Below, one piece after another: positions 1-7,586 of a stretch of 64,000 nt of DNA. Made by a program: the position numbers and the translations under genes. Below the pieces are notes generated by a model. The model was not told the DNA's origin. It saw only the letters and a list, made by a program, of their open reading frames with translations, and made no database searches. How positions within the stretch are numbered: the stretch's first letter is position 1; each line of letters opens with the position of its first letter. The DNA is from Kineothrix sp. IPX-CK (GTDB lineage Bacteria > Bacillota > Clostridia > Lachnospirales > Lachnospiraceae): positions 4,650,001-4,714,000 of the forward strand of contig NZ_CP146256.1 of NCBI RefSeq assembly GCF_039134705.1, written 5' to 3'.

Positions 1-1230
1 AATATCAAAAAGAAGTTTCAGGACAATAAAATTGCTCTGGTGGATGAAGTAATTGCGCTGGATTTGGAAAGCAGAAAGACGCAGCAGAAGGCTGATGATT
101 TAAGGGCGAACCGCAATAAGATTTCCAAGGAAATCGGAACGCTGATGTCCCAAGGGAAAAAGGAAGAAGCGGAAGCAAAAAAAGCGGAAGTTGCAGTCGG
201 TGCGAAGCGTCTTGCAGAGCTGGAAGAAGTTGAAAAGGGACTGGAAGAAAAGATAACCAAAATAATGATGACTATCCCTAATATCATCGATTCCAGCGTA
301 CCTATCGGCAAGGATGATTCAGAAAATGTTGAAATTAAAAAATATGGAGAAGCTGTAATTCCTGATTTTGAAATCCCTTATCATACGGAAATCATGGAGA
401 AGTTAAATGGAATTGATCTGGATAGTGCCAGAAAGGTTGCAGGAAATGGTTTCTATTATTTAATGGGTGATATAGCAAGGCTGCATTCCGCAGTTATCTC
501 CTATGCGAGAGATTTTATGATCGACAGAGGATTTACTTACTGCATTCCACCTTTTATGATTCGAAGCAATGTAGTAACGGGAGTTATGAGCTTTGCCGAA
601 ATGGAAGCGATGATGTACAAGATTGAGGGTGAGGATCTGTATTTAATCGGAACTTCCGAGCATTCTATGATAGGTAAATTTATCGATACTATTGTTCCTG
701 AGGAAGAGCTTCCCAAGACTCTCACCAGCTACTCTCCTTGTTTTAGGAAGGAAAAAGGCGCTCATGGGCTGGAGGAACGTGGTGTGTATAGAATACATCA
801 ATTCGAAAAGCAGGAAATGGTAGTGGTATGTAAGCCTGAGGAATCACCTATGTGGTTTGAAAAGCTGTGGCAGAATACGGTAGATTTATTCCGTTCTATG
901 GATATTCCGGTAAGAACGATAGAATGCTGTTCCGGCGATTTGGCAGACCTGAAGGTAAAGTCTTATGATGTGGAGGCATGGTCACCGAGACAGGAGAAAT
1001 ATTTTGAAGTGGGAAGCTGTTCCAATTTAGGAGATGCACAAGCAAGAAGATTAAAAATTCGTGTAAACGGAGAAAATGGAAAGTACTTCGCGCATACATT
1101 AAATAATACGGTAGTCGCTCCGCCAAGAATGCTGATTGCATTTCTGGAGAATAATCTCCAGGAGGACGGTTCCATAAGAATTCCTGAGGTGTTACAGCCT
1201 TATATGGGCGGTAAGAAAGTAATTAAATAA
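1..1230 (+). CDS. serS: Serine--tRNA ligase (SerRS), 5' end outside the window
   Basis: Class II aminoacyl-tRNA synthetase that charges tRNA-Ser in the cytoplasm. The frame is open from base 1, so the N-terminus lies upstream; the GTG at 40 is inside the coiled-coil arm (roughly the first 80 visible residues, rich in Lys/Glu) and is not the start. The catalytic half shows a motif-2-like FRKEKGAHGLEERG segment followed by YRIHQFEKQE, and a motif-3-like segment NNTVVAPPRMLIAFLEN near the C-terminus. These motifs differ from the usual bacterial forms (motif 2 FRxEAGxxGRDTRG, motif 3 with GxxxGRTL), so this is a divergent SerRS type; many Clostridia carry two serS genes and this may be the second. 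It is followed after 67 bases by the DUF3881-like gene on the same strand. Identity is firm; subtype is inferred. Confidence 0.93.
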   Translation, partial: NIKKKFQDNKIALVDEVIALDLESRKTQQKADDLRANRNKISKEIGTLMSQGKKEEAEAKKAEVAVGAKRLAELEEVEKGLEEKITKIMMTIPNIIDSSVPIGKDDSENVEIKKYGEAVIPDFEIPYHTEIMEKLNGIDLDSARKVAGNGFYYLMGDIARLHSAVISYARDFMIDRGFTYCIPPFMIRSNVVTGVMSFAEMEAMMYKIEGEDLYLIGTSEHSMIGKFIDTIVPEEELPKTLTSYSPCFRKEKGAHGLEERGVYRIHQFEKQEMVVVCKPEESPMWFEKLWQNTVDLFRSMDIPVRTIECCSGDLADLKVKSYDVEAWSPRQEKYFEVGSCSNLGDAQARRLKIRVNGENGKYFAHTLNNTVVAPPRMLIAFLENNLQEDGSIRIPEVLQPYMGGKKVIK

Positions 1231-1297
1231 TGTACAAAAACAGTTTTTGTGCCCCTGCCCCAATGCAATCTGTAGTTTTTGAAAAGAGGTGAAATCT

Positions 1298-2179
1298 TTG
1301 CATAAATATTTAAGGGCAATCGGTTTTAGTAAATTGAAGGATAGAAAAGAACTGCAAAATCTTTTAACCGATATTATTGTAAATACGAATGAACGTTCTT
1401 ACACATCTAATGGAGAAGATACGATCATAGCAGAATTCCGCAAAGATTTTGCTGAAAATATGGGAATCGCTGTCTGTGGTGAATTCGATAGGGAAGAGAG
1501 ATATTCGTATGATTATTATTATCCGTATTTGAGAGGAAGCGGTGTTACCTCGGAGGAAGACGTATCTGTGGAACGTCATGCAGGTACGGAATCTTACGCA
1601 GGAGTGTGTGACGACATTAAAATTGGAGTTTCACTTATTTTTTACTTGCAGAACATGATTCCATACGTGAAGGCACAAAACAGCAACAGCCTTCCTATAA
1701 GAGGAACGACACTCACTTTGTCAGGACTTTCTCTCCAAGGAAAGATTATGATGCCAATCATAAAAAATGAAAAGGATAAGAAGATTATTCAAAAGGCATC
1801 CAATAACCGAAATTCCTTGATTGCCGCTGCAAGAAAGGGAGACGAAGATGCTATTGAGAGTCTGACGTTAGAGGATATGGACACTTATACCACCATTTCC
1901 AAGAGAATCCAGAAAGAGGATGTATTCAGTCTCGTGGACACCTATTTCATGCCCTACGGCGTGGAATGTGACCAGTACTCCGTCTTGGGGGAAATCATAG
2001 AATGTCATAAAGTGACCAATAGAATGACCGGAGAGGAAATCCACCAGATGACTGTAAGCTGCAATGATTTGCAATTCGACATCTGTATCAATACGGAGGA
2101 TCTGTACGGCGAGCCTCAGGTGGGAAGAAGGTTCAAGGGAAATATATGGATGCAGGGATTTATTAACTTTCCCGAATAG
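1298..2179 (+). CDS. DUF3881-like protein of unknown function
   Basis: Soluble protein of 293 residues with no signal peptide or membrane segment. I place the start at TTG 1298 because an AGAGGTG ribosome site sits 6 bases upstream; the in-frame GTG at 1289 overlaps that site. The N-terminus (MHKYLRAIGFSKLKDRKELQ) resembles the DUF3881 family, which I recall as Clostridia-specific and often near serS; this is recognition by eye, not a search. The middle is acidic and the C-terminal 60 residues look like a small beta barrel ending in a Phe-Pro-Glu tail. A short inverted repeat TTACTGT/ACAGTAA (2182-2206) follows the stop but has no clear T-run. No catalytic motif was recognised, so no function is proposed. 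Confidence 0.7.
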   Translation: MHKYLRAIGFSKLKDRKELQNLLTDIIVNTNERSYTSNGEDTIIAEFRKDFAENMGIAVCGEFDREERYSYDYYYPYLRGSGVTSEEDVSVERHAGTESYAGVCDDIKIGVSLIFYLQNMIPYVKAQNSNSLPIRGTTLTLSGLSLQGKIMMPIIKNEKDKKIIQKASNNRNSLIAAARKGDEDAIESLTLEDMDTYTTISKRIQKEDVFSLVDTYFMPYGVECDQYSVLGEIIECHKVTNRMTGEEIHQMTVSCNDLQFDICINTEDLYGEPQVGRRFKGNIWMQGFINFPE

Positions 2180-2292
2180 CATTACTGTTCACTCCGTTCA
2201 CAGTAACCCAATAATAATTTTGAAAAGGGAAGGTTGCCAGAGTCCAATTCTTGTGGTAGAATAGTTCGGTAACAGTCCCTTTTCAATAATGT

Positions 2293-2366
2293 GTTTCCGT
2301 AGCTCAGTTGGATAGAGCGACCGCCTCCTAAGCGGTAGGTCGGGTGTTCAAGTCACCTCGGGAACG
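2293..2366 (+). tRNA. tRNA-Arg (anticodon CCU)
   Basis: Full cloverleaf without encoded CCA. Acceptor arms GTTTCCG (2293-2299) and CGGGAAC (2359-2365) pair over 7 bp with one G-T; anticodon stem ACCGC/GCGGT encloses CTCCTAA, giving CCU (reads AGG); the T arm is GGGTG-TTCAAGT-CACCT. Its 3' half (2325-2366) is repeated perfectly at 9180-9221, so this gene is the integration target of the island that follows. Confidence 0.95.
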
Positions 2367-2369
2367 TTG
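2325..2369 (+). repeat. Left 45-bp direct repeat (attL-like) inside tRNA-Arg
   Basis: The 45 bases from the anticodon loop to just past the discriminator base (starting CTCCTAAGCGG, ending GGGAACGTTG) are identical to 9180-9224. The repeat covers the anticodon loop, variable region, T arm and 3' acceptor strand. This is the classical att core of elements that integrate into a tRNA 3' end and restore it on insertion. Confidence 0.9.
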
Positions 2370-2370
2370 G

Positions 2371-2412
2371 GAAGTATTGAAAACACTGGATTTTTCAATA
2401 CTTCTCTTTTTT
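2371..2412 (+). terminator. Terminator after tRNA-Arg
   Basis: GAAGTATTGAAAA pairs with TTTTTCAATACTTC and is followed by CTCTTTTTT. It lies just inside the left repeat, so the island supplies the terminator now used by the tRNA. Confidence 0.8.
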
Positions 2413-2566
2413 GTCCCCAAATTCTGTAATATGTGAATATCTATTTTTTAAAAATAAAAATTATTTAATAGAATAGGTATTCTAATACCGGATTTTCAAA
2501 AGTATTATGACTAAATGATGGAGCGTAGCTATAAAATTTTTTGGCTGGAATACAAATAGAGATTCT

Positions 2567-2803
2567 TTAGGGGCATAATTCCCATTCACCAATCCATTTT
2601 TGGTTAGTATAGTCGTATAGACGTCGGTATAATCGCCCATCTTCATTTTTATATCTCCATCCAATATTAGCAGCTCTTGTCTGAAATTCAGTATTAATAC
2701 GATTTACAACTAAAGATTCAGAGGCAAAAATTGGAACAGTCCATAAATTCATAAATGTAACTGAACATAGGATAATCAATATAATAATAAATTTTTTTTT
2801 CAT
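2567..2803 (-). CDS. Small exported protein, third gene of the blaI-M56 operon
   Basis: 78 residues. A typical signal peptide (MKKK, then about 18 hydrophobic residues, probable cleavage after IFA-SES near residue 28) leaves a mature chain of about 50 residues with paired aromatic/basic motifs (IGWRYKNEDGRLYRRLYDY, then WIGEW) and a C-terminal Cys-Pro. An AAAAAGGAGAAAG site precedes the ATG. Similar short exported proteins with an RYK..LYKRLYDY..W.G.W pattern occur in Lachnospiraceae, from memory; their function is not known to me. It lies 54 bases downstream of the M56 gene on the same strand, so it is probably co-transcribed with the repressor and sensor protease. It might be a ligand, a modulator or a substrate of the protease; nothing in the sequence decides among these. 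Confidence 0.7.
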   Translation of the reverse strand: MKKKFIIILIILCSVTFMNLWTVPIFASESLVVNRINTEFQTRAANIGWRYKNEDGRLYRRLYDYTNQKWIGEWELCP

Positions 2804-2857
2804 TTACTTTCTCCTTTTTAAAGAATCAAAGTTCATTTATAAATTATGTTTTCTGTC

Positions 2858-3994
2858 TTATTCATTATATATTATTAGGTTTTCATCAAAAATTTCTGTT
2901 ACTGTGCCAACATATTCCTGCTCAACATACACATCATAGGTTCCATCATCATTCTGAATGAGATACGAATTCGTTTCATTAATTTCATATGTTCCTTCCG
3001 CATGCTCATCTGTTATGGCATATGGTTCAAATATGATGAAGTTGGGCATAAGAAAAATAATCAATACTAAAACCAATCCTATAAGCATATATTTGATAGT
3101 ACGCTTATTTTTTATTTCACTACCCTTGGCGTATTCAAATATAGCTTCTATCCGATTTGCTATGTCATCTTCACAATCACTATTGAATGCAGCAACCCAA
3201 TGCATTCTATGTATATCTGACTGCAACCTGGCAATTCTAATCAAACATTCAAGATACTCCATTTTTTGAAATTCTTCCAGCTTATTAATCACTACTGAGT
3301 CGACACGGAGTTCCTGAATTTTTATCAACTGATTACGTAGCAAATAAACGAATGGATTCCACCAATAAATTGCTTGTAATAATTCACATATGAACCTGAT
3401 CCATAAGTCTTTGAAATAATAGTGTGCCATTTCATGACTCAGTATATAATACCATTCATCTACTGACAATTCTATTTCTGGTAATATAATGATAGGATTA
3501 AGCAGCCCAAATATGAAAGGTGACTTTACCTGGCTACTACTTACCACATTAAAACAAACCTGTTTTTTATATTTAGAGTTTATTTTATCGACAACTCGGT
3601 TCACAGCAGATTTATTTATTATTTTAAAGTTATTAACAGTGTGTTTTAGCGCAATATAAGATAATATCAGTTTTAAAACGAATATTATGCTTCCTATGAT
3701 TGATATTATAATCATAATTGATAGTAATGACCATTCCATCTCAGCGAAGGCGAATACAGGTTTTACAAAAGTAATATAGATATCTGGCCAGAATTTTGTA
3801 ATGTTGATATTATTCTGAGAAGGTAATTCAAAAGGCAAAAATAGTCGAAACATTATCATTACTATAATAAACAACACAATCTGGATTCCAATTTTTAATA
3901 CAATCTCACTTTTGGTTATAATATAATTGAGAGATAATGTTGCAATCCCACTGAAAAATACAATATTCAACACTGTTGATAAAGTAATTATCAT
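2858..3994 (-). CDS. M56 family (BlaR1/MecR1-type) membrane metallopeptidase
   Basis: Integral membrane zinc protease of 378 residues. Hydrophobic segments lie near residues 5-25, 32-52 and 92-115, then a cytoplasmic M56 domain with the zinc motif HEMAH (187-191) and a downstream ELRVD (about 228-232), and a further membrane segment near 288-310. In BlaR1 this protease inactivates the BlaI repressor after an extracellular signal. Here the C-terminal exterior part is only about 65 residues and has no penicillin-binding domain (no SxxK or KTG), so the signal is not beta-lactam binding by a PBP-type sensor. The tail contains a short TY(E/D)V..EYVGTVTEI beta-rich stretch. The gene follows blaI by 22 bases, with AAAGGGGAA as ribosome site, and precedes the exported peptide gene. 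Identity of the protease is firm; what it senses is unknown. Confidence 0.9.
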   Translation of the reverse strand: MIITLSTVLNIVFFSGIATLSLNYIITKSEIVLKIGIQIVLFIIVMIMFRLFLPFELPSQNNINITKFWPDIYITFVKPVFAFAEMEWSLLSIMIIISIIGSIIFVLKLILSYIALKHTVNNFKIINKSAVNRVVDKINSKYKKQVCFNVVSSSQVKSPFIFGLLNPIIILPEIELSVDEWYYILSHEMAHYYFKDLWIRFICELLQAIYWWNPFVYLLRNQLIKIQELRVDSVVINKLEEFQKMEYLECLIRIARLQSDIHRMHWVAAFNSDCEDDIANRIEAIFEYAKGSEIKNKRTIKYMLIGLVLVLIIFLMPNFIIFEPYAITDEHAEGTYEINETNSYLIQNDDGTYDVYVEQEYVGTVTEIFDENLIIYNE

Positions 3995-4016
3995 AAATTC
4001 CCCTTTATTTCTCTAT

Positions 4017-4442
4017 TTAGTCCTCAAAGGTTTGGTGCTCTGAGTCTTCCATTTTAAGTATCTGCTTTTTTCGTTCCTTAATCATTTCTTCCAATCTGTC
4101 GAGTTCACTTAAAGTGTCTTCGCTATTATCTGTTGGTAATAATGATGCCAATAGATGAGATGTAGCAATACTCTTGTTAATTAAGGACCCGGTTAATTCT
4201 TGCAGGGCCTCCGACTCTATGCTTTCTGAGCTGACTAACGGCTTAAATTTACGTCCCAGTGTCTTATTACTATAGGCATATCCATCCACAGCAACCATGC
4301 CCTTCTTTAGCAAAGATTGCATTACCCTCTGTACACTGTATACAGTCCCCCCCTCTCTATTAACAACCTCTGATACCATAAGAGCTTTTTCTGACTCCCA
4401 CAATATACGCATAACATCAATTTCACGTTTGGTCAATTTCAT
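4017..4442 (-). CDS. BlaI/MecI/CopY-family transcriptional repressor
   Basis: 141 residues, usual for BlaI. The winged helix-turn-helix spans about residues 1-80 (MKLTKREIDVMRILWE, then the recognition region TVYSVQRVMQSLLKKGMV), followed by a Leu-rich dimerisation region (about 80-140). Family members repress operons as dimers and are cleaved or released when a cognate M56 protease is activated; the protease is encoded immediately downstream. The ribosome site is AAGGAGCAC. It has its own leftward promoter (4484-4513) and faces a rightward promoter with a large palindrome (4582-4606), so it probably represses both directions. The acidic C-terminal tail (after about residue 105) is slightly longer than in classical BlaI. 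Confidence 0.92.
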   Translation of the reverse strand: MKLTKREIDVMRILWESEKALMVSEVVNREGGTVYSVQRVMQSLLKKGMVAVDGYAYSNKTLGRKFKPLVSSESIESEALQELTGSLINKSIATSHLLASLLPTDNSEDTLSELDRLEEMIKERKKQILKMEDSEHQTFED

Positions 4443-4483
4443 ACAATGTGCTCCTTCTTGCGGATATTTTAAAGACTAAGATT

Positions 4484-4513
4484 ATTATAACAACTTAAGA
4501 TTGTCAGCGTCAA
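4484..4513 (-). promoter_or_regulatory. Leftward promoter of the blaI-M56-peptide operon
   Basis: Read on the minus strand: -35 TTGACG (complement of 4508-4513), 18-base spacer, -10 TATAAT (complement of 4484-4489). The spacer holds an imperfect palindrome TAACAA-N7-TTGTCA (4488-4506), a possible autoregulatory repressor site resembling the half-site of the main operator. Confidence 0.65.
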
Positions 4514-4548
4514 CAAGAGTTGCCGATTTTTTCAAAAAACGACTTGAT

Positions 4549-4619
4549 TTTACATAACAATTCTGCTATGGTATAATCATCTTAATTGACAACGGTTGCC
4601 AATTAAGGCAAACATTGCC
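4549..4619 (+). promoter_or_regulatory. Rightward promoter with strong palindromic operator (probable BlaI target)
   Basis: A consensus-like sigma-A promoter, TTTACA (4549-4554), 17 bases, TATAAT (4572-4577), is followed by a 25-bp palindrome at 4582-4606: left arm TTAATTGACAAC, central G, right arm GTTGCCAATTAA, matching at 11 of 12 positions. A second inverted repeat GGCAA-N3-TTGCC follows at 4607-4619. The palindrome covers the expected transcription start, an ideal place for repression. The adjacent BlaI-family gene makes it the likely regulator; that assignment is inference. The transcript would have a leader of about 370 bases before the SH3-like gene. Confidence 0.72.
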
Positions 4620-4815
4620 AATATTGGAAATAAAACGTAAGCCAGGGTTATTGGGGGACACAGATTGGATTGATTTATAATTTGTAAAAATATTTTAGCC
4701 AAAAGAAAGAAGCAAAAGGAGAATTTTACAAGCAGAATTAGTCCCTTAGAAATGAAATTCTACGAAAGCTGGTAAAGTTTCTTTTCTGATTTATCTGAGT
4801 GAGGGGGGTGAGAAT

Positions 4816-4857
4816 ATGATAATTAGAAAAATAACTATTTATTTTAGAGATGATTAG
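4816..4857 (+). CDS. Possible 13-residue micro-ORF in the leader
   Basis: A very strong ribosome site (GAGGGGGGTGAG) ends 4 bases before ATG 4816; the frame encodes MIIRKITIYFRDD and stops at 4857. It lies in the long leader between the BlaI-type promoter and the SH3-like gene. It could be a leader peptide, a short peptide product or chance. Apart from this and the promoter, the 4620-4959 stretch shows nothing recognisable. Confidence 0.35.
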   Translation: MIIRKITIYFRDD

Positions 4858-4959
4858 TTTTTTTAATGGAAGTAAGATGGGAGAAAAAATCAAAGATTGG
4901 TCAAAGGCTTTCAGTTTTTTAACAGATCTTATATTAAATCAAAAAAAGGGGGAAGAACT

Positions 4960-5262
4960 ATGATTAAACATTTTAAGAACAAAACTTTAGCTGGTGCATT
5001 TGCACTTATTATGGGAGCAATAATTTTAATTGCACCATTAACAACTTATGCTGCAAACTTTAACCAGTATGCCACGGTTGGTGGAGATGGTGTCCGATTA
5101 AGAAAAACCCCAAGTTTCAATGGGACCATATTGGAATTAATGTACAAAGGCGAGGGCATATGGATTGACTCTGAGTATAGCGATAATTATTGGGTTCATG
5201 TAAAGAGAGTGAAGACTAATACAATAGGTTATATGGGCTATGATTTATATGACCATCAATGA
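4960..5262 (+). CDS. Small exported SH3-like protein
   Basis: 100 residues. The start is ATG 4960, preceded by AAAAAGGGGGAAG; an upstream in-frame extension to 4897 lacks a ribosome site and would bury the signal peptide. Signal peptide: MIKHFKNKT, then a hydrophobic core (AGAFALIMGAIILIAPL) and probable cleavage after TYA (about residue 28). The mature part (about 70 residues) resembles a bacterial SH3 domain (GDGVRLRKTPSFNGTILELM, then WVHVKRVKT..IGYMGYDLY). Such domains usually bind peptidoglycan or cell-surface ligands. It is the first full gene behind the BlaI-type operator. A copy of its C-terminal third follows directly (5268-5351). Domain call by pattern; ligand unknown. Confidence 0.8.
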   Translation: MIKHFKNKTLAGAFALIMGAIILIAPLTTYAANFNQYATVGGDGVRLRKTPSFNGTILELMYKGEGIWIDSEYSDNYWVHVKRVKTNTIGYMGYDLYDHQ

Positions 5263-5267
5263 CCATG

Positions 5268-5351
5268 GTTGATAATACTTGTATCCACGTAAAAAGAGAT
5301 AAGAGTCAAACAATAGGTTATATGGACTACGCCTATTATGTACATAGTTGA
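5268..5351 (+). pseudogene. Truncated tandem copy of the SH3-like C-terminus
   Basis: The frame reads DNTCIHVKRDKSQTIGYMDY and continues AYYVHS before a stop. This parallels the end of the preceding protein (SDNYWVHVKRVKTNTIGYMG, then YDLYDHQ). It has no start, signal peptide or N-terminal half, so it is the remnant of a tandem duplication, diverged at roughly a third of positions. Confidence 0.75.
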
Positions 5352-5474
5352 TTCTAATCATTTTGAAGGAAAGGGTGTCTCGAATTATCATCTTTTGAGA
5401 TACCCTATGCCTCTATTATTTAAAATTAAATGTACTGAGATTGTGTGTTTTATTTAGTTGGATGGGGTCAAAAG

Positions 5475-6569
5475 ATGAGTAGACAACGGTTTATTTTGAA
5501 AAGAAAAGCATTCATTACATTGCTCATTGGCATATTCATTTTATCTGGCTGCGGGCAAAGTGAAAACAGTAAGATTGATAGTGATAATTTATTTACAGAA
5601 ACAGAAGGAAGGATGAAAGATGATGAAAATAATGAACCATCCGAAGATTTGCCAAAGCCGCTTGAGGTTCCTGTAAATACCAAAATAGAAGATATTCATT
5701 ATTACAGTGAGGATTATATTGATCTGTTGGCATCTCCGCCTCTCTGTAAATCCGATGGGAAGAATATATATTTGGTTGACAAGCAGGATTTTTATATCAT
5801 GCCGGTTGGTACAGATGAGCTTAGCCCGGCGAATATTGACATCCCGGAAGGAATGGATGTTTACAATCTTGCTTTTGACAGCTATGGGAGAATTCATTTA
5901 CTCATTGCGGACCGTGATAACGAGGAATATTTTATCTGGCGGCTTGATGAAAGCTATCAGGTTGACAAAACAATTGACATTTCCGCATATGTTGAAGAAA
6001 AACAAGTGCCGCTTTGGTTTCTGATTCATAAAGACGGTACCTATTATATCCAGTGGCCTCTAAATCGGAATGGAATAATTGTTGACAGTGAAGGTGTGCT
6101 TAAGCATAAATTTACGTTGGAATCACTTGGAATTAGGTGGACAAGGGAAGCCGCAGTCGGAAAAGACGGCCAGATTTATCTCGTTTACGGCGATCGGGAT
6201 GAGAAATGGGAAATTGGTAAGTTAGATGTGAAAAACTGCCTAATAAAAAATGAAAATTCGTCCCTTTATTTTCCGGGCAGTGAGATTTTTATGGCGATGT
6301 CCGGCGGTACAGATACGAATCTTTTGCTATTGAGCCCATACAGTGGAGTTTGGGCTTGCGATACGGAAAGTGGAATCATGGAAAACCGTGTGCCACTATC
6401 TGATCTTCGTTTGGGTTTCGATACGGAATCGGAATTCTGGCTCCGCATATTTTTGCCCGATGGCCGGCTGCTTTTGCTGGGACAAACAGTAAATGATAAT
6501 AATGCAGATAATGTTGATGGCGAGAGTTCTAAGCATCTGCTTTTTAAGTATATTCCTGTGGGTAAATAA
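5475..6569 (+). CDS. Exported propeller-like lipoprotein (first of two paralogues)
   Basis: 364 residues from ATG 5475; the upstream in-frame extension would precede the signal peptide without a ribosome site. Lipoprotein signal MSRQRFILKRKAFITLLIG followed by IFILSGC, with lipid attachment at Cys26, then a low-complexity acidic linker. The rest is beta-rich with repeated short units of the type 'xxKDGxxY' (HKDGTYYI, GKDGQIYLVYG), suggesting a beta-propeller-like fold. The unit GKDGQIYLVY has a counterpart ATGKDGQVYALF in the next gene, so the two are diverged paralogues. Together with the solute-binding protein at 7587 they match the domain order of the single 722-residue protein at 45698-47866. 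It would sit on the outer face of the membrane. No enzyme motif was seen. Confidence 0.8.
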   Translation: MSRQRFILKRKAFITLLIGIFILSGCGQSENSKIDSDNLFTETEGRMKDDENNEPSEDLPKPLEVPVNTKIEDIHYYSEDYIDLLASPPLCKSDGKNIYLVDKQDFYIMPVGTDELSPANIDIPEGMDVYNLAFDSYGRIHLLIADRDNEEYFIWRLDESYQVDKTIDISAYVEEKQVPLWFLIHKDGTYYIQWPLNRNGIIVDSEGVLKHKFTLESLGIRWTREAAVGKDGQIYLVYGDRDEKWEIGKLDVKNCLIKNENSSLYFPGSEIFMAMSGGTDTNLLLLSPYSGVWACDTESGIMENRVPLSDLRLGFDTESEFWLRIFLPDGRLLLLGQTVNDNNADNVDGESSKHLLFKYIPVGK

Positions 6570-6593
6570 GGATATTATGAAAGTAGAGAAAAT

Positions 6594-7544
6594 ATGAAGA
6601 AATTTAGGAAAAAGGCTATCATAATTGTGCTTTTAATGCTAACCTTTGCAGTAGGTACTATATTTTTCCTACAAACACATGACCATCCGGCAATGCCTGT
6701 AGCGGCTTGCGGTAGTATAGATGAGATTTTTATTATTGGTAATACATTTGATGACCAGTCTGGGGATTTGTTAGCAAGCGGGATTTATATCTTAGATAAG
6801 GATAGATATAAAATGTCATTATATAATAATATGACATTAATAGATTCCATGAGTTTTGAAAAAATTGCCTTGGACAAAGATAATAACTTATTTTCAATTG
6901 TGCGAAAACAAGACGAAAACGCAATATATGAGATATGGAAAATCAATAATGGGATTGTATTAAATAAATATGACATTACAAATTCTATAGATGAGAAAAA
7001 CAACGGAGGAATCCGGGCGTTTACTATTGATGGAAATGGGAATTTTTTCATTAGAGAGATTTCTTCGGATGAGGTAATAGTCATAGATAAAAGTGGATTT
7101 GAAACATCCAGGTTAAAGGATGTAGCGAGTGATATTTCATTTGAAAGCATGGCAACCGGAAAAGACGGACAAGTGTATGCACTATTTTGTAAAAATATCG
7201 ATGCTGGGAGTGGATTTAAAATCATTTCATTTGCTGATGGATTAATCAATGAAATATGTAATGGAAATATTTTGCCAACTGAAGAGATTTATAGTGTCAT
7301 GGGAACATGCACAAAATATGATTTGGTAATGAAGGGAATATATGGTGTTTATGGATATAATTTTAATTCGGAAGCTGCTGAGAATATAATATATTTTCCT
7401 CCATTCGAAGCTGAATTTACTAAGAGCTTTTTTGTAGAAGATGAACTGTACATTTTTTTTACTGATATAGATGATGATAAAAGGCACAAAATAAAATCTA
7501 TAGAATTGAAAACGATAGATTTAGTAACAGGTGTTTTCCAGTAG
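6594..7544 (+). CDS. Exported propeller-like protein (second paralogue)
   Basis: 316 residues. It has a basic N-terminus (MKKFRKKA) and one hydrophobic segment (about 8-26), followed by HDHPAMPVAACG. There is no standard lipobox directly after the hydrophobic core, so it is probably anchored by the N-terminal helix; lipidation at the Cys near residue 38 is less likely. The exterior part has repeats such as DGNGNFFI and GKDGQVYALF that parallel the upstream lipoprotein. It starts 24 bases after that gene and is in the same transcription unit. Codon usage is very AT-rich. The function is unknown; the context suggests an accessory subunit to the solute-binding lipoprotein that follows. Confidence 0.75.
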   Translation: MKKFRKKAIIIVLLMLTFAVGTIFFLQTHDHPAMPVAACGSIDEIFIIGNTFDDQSGDLLASGIYILDKDRYKMSLYNNMTLIDSMSFEKIALDKDNNLFSIVRKQDENAIYEIWKINNGIVLNKYDITNSIDEKNNGGIRAFTIDGNGNFFIREISSDEVIVIDKSGFETSRLKDVASDISFESMATGKDGQVYALFCKNIDAGSGFKIISFADGLINEICNGNILPTEEIYSVMGTCTKYDLVMKGIYGVYGYNFNSEAAENIIYFPPFEAEFTKSFFVEDELYIFFTDIDDDKRHKIKSIELKTIDLVTGVFQ

Positions 7545-7586
7545 AATTATCGTACATATAATAATGATAGAATGAGGAATATTGGG

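Noticed and set aside
2858..4442. Beta-lactam resistance module (blaR1-blaI)
   Set aside because: The M56 protein has no penicillin-binding sensor domain and no beta-lactamase or PBP2a gene is nearby.
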